Shown: piece after piece, positions 43,493 through 51,292 of the stretch
How positions within the stretch are numbered: the first letter of the stretch is position 1
Layout of the letters: the number at the start of each line of letters is the position of its first letter
DNA from: Lachnospiraceae bacterium UBA3732
Lineage (GTDB): Bacteria > Bacillota > Clostridia > Lachnospirales > Lachnospiraceae
Assembly: GCA_002372545.1 (NCBI GenBank)
Contig: DFHD01000083.1
Coordinates: 8,837-72,836 of the forward strand
Length of the DNA: 64,000 bases
Direction of reading: 5' to 3'
Program-made: the position numbers and the translations under genes
The notes under the pieces: model-generated
Told to the model about the DNA's origin: nothing
The model's input: only the letters and a program-made list of their open reading frames with translations
The model's database searches: none

Positions 43493-46432
43493 ATGAGGGA
43501 TAAGCTTGTCAGAGAGAAGAGTGTAAGAGAAGGGAAAGAGCAGGAAAAGGGAAAGCAGGCAGGAAAAATGCCGGGCAGAAAAAAGTCTGTAGGCAGGAGG
43601 TTTCTTGCGCTGTCTATGGCGGCAGCCCTTCTTCTGACTCCGGCAGGTTACGGAAAAGGACCCGGTTTCGCAGCGAGTGCCGATGAAACCGCGATAGAAG
43701 AAGAAATGCCGACAGAAGAATCTGTAGAAGAAAGCATCATCATGGCAGGAAGCGAGCCGGAAGGATTATCGGGCATTCAGATCGGAAGCGAACAGGATGC
43801 CATGAGAACAGACGGACTGCCTGTTTATACAAACGACAAATATGGCTATACCGAACAGATCTATACGGCAGAGGAAGTAGGAAACTGCCGGGTGATCAGC
43901 GGTCTTGCCATTAAGGTTGCAGCGCCTTCTTCAAATAAGACGATCGAGGTTTATCTGGCAGATACCGAACAGACGGAGTTTACAGATAAATCCAGCCTGA
44001 TCCAGCTTTCAAGGGCGCAGCTGGTTTACAGCGGAGAGGCTCCCTTTTCGGAGACCGGATGGAGAGATATCGTTTTTGCGGAGAGCTATGTGCATGATTC
44101 TGAAAAAAATCTGGTGGTGATCTTCATCAATACCACAGGGGAGTATGAAAATGGTCTGACGACTTATGCTAATGTGACGGAGGATAGTAAGGGCATATAT
44201 GCCAATGCAGACGGTTTTGGTCTTATGCAGCCGGATCCGGAAGCCGGTTATTCGGTCAATACGCGTACCTTCAGGAGTCTTATCCGCTTATATCCTGCGG
44301 CTGAGACGCCGGAGGAAGTGGAACTCATATTTCATAAAAATGACGGCACCGACGAAACGGTTAGCCAGTCCTGCCTTATGGGACTGAAGAATATGCTGGA
44401 TCCGCTCTCCTTTGAACGGCCGGGTTATGATTTCCGGGAGTGGAATACGGAACCGGATGGAAGCGGCACATCATATTCGGATGAAGAGTTCGTGAAGGTT
44501 GACGGCGAGCTTCATCTTTACGCCCGGTGGAAACGCATGGTGGAGATCGGCACACCGGATCCCGGCTCCGGTTCAGAGTATCTTCCGTTAATCTCTAATT
44601 ATACCTATGGCTTTTCCGAACAGATCTATACAGCAGAGGAGATCGGAGATCTGAGCTGTATGGACCGGATGGCCTTTTATGTGATCAGTCCGGTTCAGGA
44701 AAGAAACATCCAGATCTATCTGCGGGATACAGACCGGTATGAGTTTATTTCTTCCGATGACGGAGCGGAGGGCGCAATCGAACTGGATGATGCGCTCCTT
44801 GTATATGAGGGGACTGCGCCATTTGACCGGAAGGGCTGGCGGGAGATCGCATTTGACCGCATATATCAGCATGATCCATCCAGAAATCTGGCTGTGATCG
44901 TGAAGAACAGCACGCCCTATGTATCCGGACTTTCCTGTGGAAAAATGACGGGCGATAAACTGTCGTCAATCTATATTTATGATGACCACACTGAATATAT
45001 GCCGGACAGCAATACAGCGTACACCTGCATTGGAGACAGGAATGTGATCCGCCTATACCAGCCGGAAGAGGACGGGCTGGAAAAGCATACCCTGACGCTG
45101 ATGAAAAACGATGGTTCGAACGAAAAACAGGAGCAGGTTTTTTATGCCGGAGCTGCTGTACAGGTGAAACCGAATTCCTTTACCCGGGATGGATTTTTCT
45201 TTGGCGGCTGGAACACGGAAGCGGATGGCTCGGGAACGGTTTATGAAGATGAAGCGGCTTTTTCCTTTGAGGAGGATACAGTTTTATATGCCCATTGGAT
45301 TTATGGAAAGGCCTGTGATGCAGATGTTTCAATGGCAAGCGATATTTTTCCCATGGACAGCTATTACAAGTACGGCTTTACCGAGCAGATCTACACGGCG
45401 GAAGAGGTGGGAAATCTGACCGGACTTTCCAGTATCCGCTTCTATGTAAAGAAACCGGTTGAAAACAGAAAAATCGAGCTGTATCTGGCGGATGTGGATT
45501 ATACATCCTTTTCTGACGAGCATCCTCCCGTGATCATTCTGAATGCGACGAAGGTATTTGAAGGAGATGCGCCGTTTGGGGATAGAGGATGGCAGGAGAT
45601 TCCGTTTGATACATATTATCAGCATGATCCGAAAAAAAATCTGGTTGTGATCTGCATCAACAATACCGGAAGCTTTGAGAAAGGCCTGCAGGTATCGGTC
45701 ATGGACGGAGTGGAAAACTGCTCTGTTAAAGGCACATCGGACAGGGAAAGGATCGTACCGCCGGACAGACTGAAGGATTCCACCTACAGCATAAAGAATA
45801 ATCTGATCTTCGTGGGATACGTGGACTGGCCCTTTACCGATGTGGTGAAAAAGCCGGGTAACTGGGTATATGATGGCGTGAAATATGTATTTGATCATGA
45901 GATCATGAGCGGTAATCCGGATTCCAATGGAGATGGATTTACCATCTTCCGGCCAAAGGATCAGGTATCCAGAAATGAGTTTGCTGTCATGCTGTACAGG
46001 CTGGCCGGTTCGCCCAAGGTAGAGGAGATGGAATCTCCGTTTACGGATGTGGCGATCAAGGATAACGGGAGCAAGCCTTACTATTACGACGCTGTTCTCT
46101 GGGCATATTCCCGGGGGATCGTATCGGGAATATCGGAAACCGCCTATGGAGGAAAACAGCAGATCAGCCGTCAGGATATTGCGGTGATGCTGCGCAGATT
46201 TTCGAAATACAAGGAACAGGATGTGTCGGAAAAGGCGGATCTCAGCAGATTCACGGATGCAGGCCGTATATCCGGATACGCAAGGGATGCTATGGCCTGG
46301 GCTGTAAATATCGGTATCATTTCCGGTAAGAATGTAGGGGGAAGGCTCTGTCTTGCGCCAAAAGAGAGCGCAACACGACAGGAGATCGCTTCGGTTATGA
46401 TGCGGTATCATCAGTTTATTTCGGAAAAATAG
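43493..46432 (+). CDS. SLH-domain surface protein with three repeated modules
   Basis: About 979 residues, exported. Signal peptide about 1-65 (long basic start, then A-A-A-L-L-L-T-P-A-G). Three repeats of about 190-220 residues each begin with Y-G-Y/F-T/S-E-Q-I-Y-T-A-E-E-V/I-G. The first two are each followed by a Listeria-Bacteroides (InlB B-type) repeat, e.g. G-F-F-F-G-G-W-N-T-E-A-D-G-S-G-T. The end holds three S-layer homology domains (about 785-975; N-E-F-A-V-M-L-Y-R, Q-D-I-A-V-M-L-R-R, Q-E-I-A-S-V-M-M-R), which would bind pyruvylated cell-wall polymer. The ATG at 43493 suits GGGAGG better than the two upstream non-ATG starts. Likely an adhesive surface protein; the ligand is unknown. 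Confidence 0.88.
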   Translation: MRDKLVREKSVREGKEQEKGKQAGKMPGRKKSVGRRFLALSMAAALLLTPAGYGKGPGFAASADETAIEEEMPTEESVEESIIMAGSEPEGLSGIQIGSEQDAMRTDGLPVYTNDKYGYTEQIYTAEEVGNCRVISGLAIKVAAPSSNKTIEVYLADTEQTEFTDKSSLIQLSRAQLVYSGEAPFSETGWRDIVFAESYVHDSEKNLVVIFINTTGEYENGLTTYANVTEDSKGIYANADGFGLMQPDPEAGYSVNTRTFRSLIRLYPAAETPEEVELIFHKNDGTDETVSQSCLMGLKNMLDPLSFERPGYDFREWNTEPDGSGTSYSDEEFVKVDGELHLYARWKRMVEIGTPDPGSGSEYLPLISNYTYGFSEQIYTAEEIGDLSCMDRMAFYVISPVQERNIQIYLRDTDRYEFISSDDGAEGAIELDDALLVYEGTAPFDRKGWREIAFDRIYQHDPSRNLAVIVKNSTPYVSGLSCGKMTGDKLSSIYIYDDHTEYMPDSNTAYTCIGDRNVIRLYQPEEDGLEKHTLTLMKNDGSNEKQEQVFYAGAAVQVKPNSFTRDGFFFGGWNTEADGSGTVYEDEAAFSFEEDTVLYAHWIYGKACDADVSMASDIFPMDSYYKYGFTEQIYTAEEVGNLTGLSSIRFYVKKPVENRKIELYLADVDYTSFSDEHPPVIILNATKVFEGDAPFGDRGWQEIPFDTYYQHDPKKNLVVICINNTGSFEKGLQVSVMDGVENCSVKGTSDRERIVPPDRLKDSTYSIKNNLIFVGYVDWPFTDVVKKPGNWVYDGVKYVFDHEIMSGNPDSNGDGFTIFRPKDQVSRNEFAVMLYRLAGSPKVEEMESPFTDVAIKDNGSKPYYYDAVLWAYSRGIVSGISETAYGGKQQISRQDIAVMLRRFSKYKEQDVSEKADLSRFTDAGRISGYARDAMAWAVNIGIISGKNVGGRLCLAPKESATRQEIASVMMRYHQFISEK

Positions 46433-46526
46433 GAGTTAAGGGGAGGTTTTGCTTTTCCGCAAGAATGTGGAGATCAGTTTATTCGAGAAGGGGACGCTGA
46501 TTGTGTTACGAAATTGTTACAAAAAC

Positions 46527-46555
46527 TTGACAAAGGCGGGGCGTGGTTCTATAAT
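46527..46555 (+). promoter_or_regulatory. Consensus promoter (TTGACA-17-TATAAT)
   Basis: A perfect sigma-A promoter at 46527-46532 and 46550-46555. Transcription from it starts after the upstream in-frame ATG at 46514, which decides the downstream start for the deacetylase. Confidence 0.9.
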
Positions 46556-46594
46556 CGTACTTACCCTGAAAAAACGGAGGAAATCCATTACTTT

Positions 46595-47638
46595 ATGGAA
46601 GAAGTAAACCGTAAAAATGTGAATCGGATCAAACGCATGATCGTCGGCACAGCCCTGTTCTTTATGATCGTTCCGATGCTTCTTTGCGTATTCCTTTTTA
46701 TCCGGCTGGCACGATTGGAAAAGAAGGTCGACCGGTTGGCATCGGACCGGACCGGAACTTCTTCAGAGGCTGCTCCCGCTGAGGGGGAGGATGAGGCGCT
46801 GCTTCCGGAGGAACCGGGCGAGGCGCTGGAAAAGGAAATGAATGAAAAGAACCGTCTGACCCTGGGACAGAAGAGTATAGAGGGAACGGCCACAGATGCA
46901 GCTGCTGCGGATGCTCCGGCTAAAGAGCAGAGTGCAGCGGAGGATAAGGCTTCAGAACAGCAGCAGGAATCCGACTTAAACAGCGCAGGCGTGAAAAAAA
47001 ACGGAAAAACCGTATATCTGACCTTTGATGACGGTCCATCGGTTTATACAGATGAGATTCTGGATATCCTGAAGGAAAAGAAGGTGAAGGCAACCTTCTT
47101 TGTTGTTCTTCCCGATGATACATGGTCTGCCCAGATGAAAAGGATCGCGGACGAGGGGCATACGATCGGCGTACATTCCATGAGCCATGTTTACAGCAAG
47201 GTCTACGCTACACTGGACAGCTTTAAGGCGGATGTAAAGGGAACACACGATCTGATCCGGCAGATCACCGGCGTGGATACCCATTATTACCGTTTCCCGG
47301 GCGGAAGCTCCAACGAAGTTTCCAAGGTGCCCATCGATGAATGTATTGCCTGGCTGGATGGCGCAGGCTACACCTATTTTGACTGGAATGCCATGAACGG
47401 GGACGCCACGGATGTGGACTATACACCCGAACAGCTGAGAGATAACGTACTGTATTATGTTCGCGCCACAGAGGGAGACTCCATGGTGCTGATGCATGAT
47501 CTGGGAGCGCATTATGCAACCGTGCAGGCGTTGCCCGAGCTTCTGGATATTCTGCTGGCAGAAGGCTATACCATTGCGCCCATAGATGACAAGACGCCTA
47601 CGTTCCACCAGCATGAGATCTCTCAGATGGGAGAATAG
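46595..47638 (+). CDS. Membrane-anchored polysaccharide deacetylase (NodB domain)
   Basis: 347 residues. A signal-anchor helix (about 16-39) and a Glu/Ala-rich stalk (about 45-125) precede a CE4 NodB domain (about 135-335). Motif 1 T-F-D-D-G-P has the catalytic base and metal Asp; motif 2 is H-S-M-S-H; motif 3 R-F-P-G-G; motif 5 V-L-M-H-D. All metal and catalytic residues are present. It would remove acetyl groups from peptidoglycan or another envelope glycan outside the cell. GGAGG is 14 bases before this ATG, a long spacing, but the promoter position rules out the start at 46514. It may lead the folate genes that follow 12 bases downstream. Confidence 0.9.
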   Translation: MEEVNRKNVNRIKRMIVGTALFFMIVPMLLCVFLFIRLARLEKKVDRLASDRTGTSSEAAPAEGEDEALLPEEPGEALEKEMNEKNRLTLGQKSIEGTATDAAAADAPAKEQSAAEDKASEQQQESDLNSAGVKKNGKTVYLTFDDGPSVYTDEILDILKEKKVKATFFVVLPDDTWSAQMKRIADEGHTIGVHSMSHVYSKVYATLDSFKADVKGTHDLIRQITGVDTHYYRFPGGSSNEVSKVPIDECIAWLDGAGYTYFDWNAMNGDATDVDYTPEQLRDNVLYYVRATEGDSMVLMHDLGAHYATVQALPELLDILLAEGYTIAPIDDKTPTFHQHEISQMGE

Positions 47639-47650
47639 ATAGAGAATGAT

Positions 47651-48943
47651 ATGACTTACCTTGAATGTATTCATAGAATAGAAGAGAAAAACGCTCTGGG
47701 CAGCCGCCCCGGGCTTTCCACGATCAGGGAAATGCTGAAGCGGCTGGGAAATCCCGAAAGGGGGATCCCGGCTGTGCAGATTGCCGGTACCAATGGTAAG
47801 GGAAGCATTTTGGCCTATACGGAAAGCATCCTGACGGAAGCCGGAGTAAAGACCGGCCGGTATGTATCGCCGGCTGTTTTTGATTATAGAGAAAAGTTTC
47901 TTGTAGGCGGAACGCCGGTATCCGTGGAGTGCGTGGCTGATGCGCTGGGGAGAGCGCTTACCGTTTCGGATGAAATGGTAAGGGACGGCCTTCCGGAACC
48001 CACAGCCTTTGAAACGGAGACGGCAGCGGCATTTTTGATCTTCCGGATGGCGGACTGCAGGGTTCTTCTTGTGGAATGCGGCATGGGAGGCGCGCTTGAT
48101 GCCACCAACGTATTTGATGAGAATAAGCTAAGCGTGCTGGCCAGTGTCAGTCTGGATCATCTGGGCATCCTGGGAAATACGGAAGCGGAGATCGCGGATA
48201 CCAAGCTTGGTATTACGAGACCGGGCGAGACGCTGATCGTTTTTCCTGAACAGGAGGATGCGGTTACGGAGGTGATTCGTAAATGGGTCCGGAAAAACAA
48301 TCTTACCCTTATCACCCCCGATCCGGTTTATTTACGGATAATCCGGGAAACGGCGGAGGAAAGCTGCTTTCTTTATCTCGGCAATCCATACACGCTGCAG
48401 CTGCCGGGAAGACATCAGATCCTGAATGCCATTACGGCCATAGAAATCTGTCTTCATCTGGACAGCATCGGACTCGATATTCCGACAGAGAAAAACCTGG
48501 CGGATGGTCTGGCAAATACACGCTGGCCGGGAAGGTGGACAGTGCTCAAAAGAAATCCTTATCTGATACTGGACGGTGCGCATAACGAAAAGGCCTGGCT
48601 TGTACTGGCCGACAATATCCGGAGATTGTTCCCTGAAAAAAAAATCTATTTTCTGACGGGCGTGTTCCGGGATAAGGAATATAATAAAATGACGGAAATC
48701 CTTTCCCCGCTGATCTGCGAGGCTGCGGTGATCACGACTCCGGGTCCAAGGGGGCTGCCGGCAGAGCAGCTGGCGGAATGCTTCCGGGAAAAGGGCGTTC
48801 CGGCCGCTTCCTTCCGGGAGTATAAAGATGCACTGCATGCACTGGAAAGAAAGGCGGGGGCAGAGGATGTGATCCTTGTTTCAGGATCCCTTTCCTTTCT
48901 GGGAGAAATACTGAGGCTGAGCGGATATGGAGAGAGTAAGTAA
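47651..48943 (+). CDS. folC: Folylpolyglutamate/dihydrofolate synthase
   Basis: 430 residues. ATP loop G-T-N-G-K-G-S near residue 45, V-E-C-G-M-G-G-A-L-D-A-T-N near 137, D-H-L-G-I-L-G-N-T near 170, and the C-terminal L-D-G-A-H-N motif. It adds glutamate to folates, and dihydrofolate synthase activity is usual for bacterial FolC. It is followed with a 17-base overlap by an HD gene, and then the fused folate enzyme, so this is a folate operon. Confidence 0.93.
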   Translation: MTYLECIHRIEEKNALGSRPGLSTIREMLKRLGNPERGIPAVQIAGTNGKGSILAYTESILTEAGVKTGRYVSPAVFDYREKFLVGGTPVSVECVADALGRALTVSDEMVRDGLPEPTAFETETAAAFLIFRMADCRVLLVECGMGGALDATNVFDENKLSVLASVSLDHLGILGNTEAEIADTKLGITRPGETLIVFPEQEDAVTEVIRKWVRKNNLTLITPDPVYLRIIRETAEESCFLYLGNPYTLQLPGRHQILNAITAIEICLHLDSIGLDIPTEKNLADGLANTRWPGRWTVLKRNPYLILDGAHNEKAWLVLADNIRRLFPEKKIYFLTGVFRDKEYNKMTEILSPLICEAAVITTPGPRGLPAEQLAECFREKGVPAASFREYKDALHALERKAGAEDVILVSGSLSFLGEILRLSGYGESK

Positions 48944-49445
48944 AATACTGAATGATAGCATATTTCAGGAAAGCCTGAAACGGATCGGAGAGCTGGAAAA
49001 GGACCGGCGCTTCTGCTGCCATGGCATGGATCATCTGGAGAGTGTGGCTAGGATTGCCTGGATCCTGACGCTGGAGGAAAAAAAAGGTCTGAAAAAGGAT
49101 GTGGTTTACGGAGCCGCCCTTCTTCATGATATCGGCCGATGCAGGCCGGACAGCGCCGGACAGCCGCACAGGGTGGAAAGCGCGGCGATGGCGGAAGATA
49201 TCCTATTTCGTGCCGGCTATACAGATGAAGAAAGAATGGCTATCCGCGAGGCAATCCTTTCCCATGGCGGAGCTTCGAAGCCTGCGGAGGATGATCGGGA
49301 GGACGAAGAAGGCAGGGGTATGAGGGCTGTGCTTTCGGATGTGTTATACCGCGCGGACAAGCTTTCCCGTGACTGCTTTGCCTGTTCGGTTTACGATGAG
49401 TGCTACTGGGAAGAGGAAAGAAAGAATAAAACGATAATTGTGTAA
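48927..49445 (+). CDS. HD-domain phosphohydrolase in folate operon
   Basis: 172 residues, soluble. HD motifs: H-G-M-D-H near residue 32, L-L-H-D-I-G-R near 67, and later I-L-S-H-G-G. Such small HD proteins are often found within clostridial folate clusters, where they may act on a pterin phosphate, though this is not proven. Its start lies inside folC and its end lies 64 bases before the next start, with no terminator between. Confidence 0.8.
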   Translation: MERVSKILNDSIFQESLKRIGELEKDRRFCCHGMDHLESVARIAWILTLEEKKGLKKDVVYGAALLHDIGRCRPDSAGQPHRVESAAMAEDILFRAGYTDEERMAIREAILSHGGASKPAEDDREDEEGRGMRAVLSDVLYRADKLSRDCFACSVYDECYWEEERKNKTIIV

Positions 49446-49509
49446 ACGGCAGGACGGCCCGGTGGAATATCGACAGCGGTCATTTTTAATAAACGATAAC
49501 AGGAGAAAT

Positions 49510-51192
49510 ATGGATTATTTATCAATAGACAATCTCGAGGTATATGCCTACCATGGCGTATACGAAGCGGAAAAGGAAGAGGGACAGCGTTTTCTCATCT
49601 CCGCAAGGCTGTATCTTGACCTTAGCCGGGCTTCCCGTGAGGATGAGCTTTCGGAAACGGTATCCTATGCGGATGCAGCTGTTTTTATGGAAAAAAGGGT
49701 GAGGGAAACCTGCCGTGACCTTATTGAGGCGGTGGCGGATGATCTGGCAGATGGTCTTCTTCTCCATTTTTCCATGCTGAAAAGGGTGTCGGTTACGGTA
49801 AGTAAGCCAGAGGCGCCCATCCCCGTAAAATTCGGCTGTGTAAGCGTTACTGTGGAGAAAACGAGAGAGATCGCATATCTCAGCATCGGTTCGAATATGG
49901 GCGACCGGCAGGAGTATCTGAATATGGCGGTTTCGCGGCTTTCTGAGGATCCAAAGATCGAAGTCACAAAGGTTTCCGCCTTTTTGGAAACCGAACCTGT
50001 CGGGCCGGTAGAACAGCCGGATTTTCTGAATGCGGCAGTGGAGCTTACCACGATCTACTCTCCGGAGGAGCTGCTGGATGCTCTCCACGGGATCGAAAAC
50101 GAGGCAGACCGTAGGCGTACGGTGCACTGGGGCCCCAGGACGCTGGATCTGGATATTCTGCTTTTCGGTGACAGGATCATTTCCCGGCCGGACCTGACTA
50201 TTCCGCATCCGGAAATGACAAACCGGAGCTTTGTGCTTCTGCCGATGTGCGAGATCGCTCCGCTGGTCATGCATCCGGTTTATAAACGAAATATGTCACA
50301 GCTTCTGGGCTCGCTGGAAAAGCGGGCGAGGGAGCCGAAGCTTTATGATATTTCTGCATTTGCAGCAGAGGATGAGCTGAAAACAGAGGGTGTTCTGGTA
50401 GCCTACGCCGGCGTTCCGGGGGCTTATGCCCAGGAGGCAGCGGAAAGGCGCTTCGGCTATTCGGCGAAACTGATCAATCTGCCCACCTTTGATGAGGTGG
50501 CCGAGGCAGTCAGGGACGGAAGGGCGGATTACGGCGTACTGCCCATAGAAAACAGTTCTGCCGGCTTTGTCAGCGGAAATCTCGATCTGATACTGGAAAC
50601 GGGCGTGACGATCGTAAACGAGGTGATCCTGGATATCGACCATGCACTTCTGGGGGTTCCGGGTGCAGCGGTTCAGGATATCCGGAAGGTATTTTCCCAT
50701 CAGCAGGGGCTGATGCAGTGCAGGGATTTTATCCGGCAGCATGGCCTTACCGGGGAGCAGGTATCCAACACGGCCCTGGCGGCGGAAATGGTTAAGGAAT
50801 CGGGCGACCGGACCTGCGGCGCCATTGCCAGTATCCGGGCGGCGGAGATTTACGGTCTTACGGTCCTTGAGCGGCATATAAATTTCTCTCATGACAATGC
50901 CACAAGATTTTTTGTGATCTCCGGGAAGAAGGAATATCTGGCCGATGCGGATAAGGTATGGATCAGCTTCCATGCCTCCCACCGGGTTGGTTCTCTGTAT
51001 GAGATCATGGGGATCATCAACCGGTACGGCCTTAATATGACCAGTATTGAATCCCGTCCTTCAAAACGGAAAAAGTGGGAGTATTCCTTCTATGTCAGCT
51101 TCGAAGGAAGGCTTACGGACAGAAGAGTCAGAAAGGCTCTGGGGGCCATCCGGGATGAGGCGGATTCCCTCTTTGTTCTGGGAACCATTTAA
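49510..51192 (+). CDS. Fused dihydroneopterin aldolase - HPPK - prephenate dehydratase
   Basis: A single 560-residue frame with three enzymes. FolB (about 1-118): V-Y-A-Y-H-G-V-Y, E-G-Q-R-F, and the catalytic Lys in T-V-S-K-P. FolK/HPPK (about 119-275): L-S-I-G-S-N-M-G-D-R, P-V-G-P-V-E-Q-P-D-F-L-N, W-G-P-R-T-L-D-L-D-I. Linker (about 276-292). Prephenate dehydratase (about 293-475): V-A-Y-A-G-V-P-G-A-Y, L-P-I-E-N-S, S-H-Q-Q-G-L, and N-A-T-R-F with the catalytic Thr. ACT domain (about 480-560) with V-G-S-L-Y and E-S-R-P for Phe feedback. There is no chorismate mutase part. FolB-FolK fusion is known; joining it to PheA is unusual. The ATG at 49510 follows ACAGGAGA. No stop or frame change lies between the parts. 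Confidence 0.9.
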   Translation: MDYLSIDNLEVYAYHGVYEAEKEEGQRFLISARLYLDLSRASREDELSETVSYADAAVFMEKRVRETCRDLIEAVADDLADGLLLHFSMLKRVSVTVSKPEAPIPVKFGCVSVTVEKTREIAYLSIGSNMGDRQEYLNMAVSRLSEDPKIEVTKVSAFLETEPVGPVEQPDFLNAAVELTTIYSPEELLDALHGIENEADRRRTVHWGPRTLDLDILLFGDRIISRPDLTIPHPEMTNRSFVLLPMCEIAPLVMHPVYKRNMSQLLGSLEKRAREPKLYDISAFAAEDELKTEGVLVAYAGVPGAYAQEAAERRFGYSAKLINLPTFDEVAEAVRDGRADYGVLPIENSSAGFVSGNLDLILETGVTIVNEVILDIDHALLGVPGAAVQDIRKVFSHQQGLMQCRDFIRQHGLTGEQVSNTALAAEMVKESGDRTCGAIASIRAAEIYGLTVLERHINFSHDNATRFFVISGKKEYLADADKVWISFHASHRVGSLYEIMGIINRYGLNMTSIESRPSKRKKWEYSFYVSFEGRLTDRRVRKALGAIRDEADSLFVLGTI

Positions 51193-51292
51193 GAAGTATA
51201 CAGCCTGTTGAACGACTTCATTAAATTTACATAACATATTTGACTGATTTGTGTTATAATGAAAAGGATTTTTATATTCGAGGTGTTTGATC

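Noticed and set aside
46514..46594. Upstream in-frame start of the polysaccharide deacetylase
   Set aside because: A consensus promoter (46527-46555) lies inside this extension, so it would not be on the transcript.
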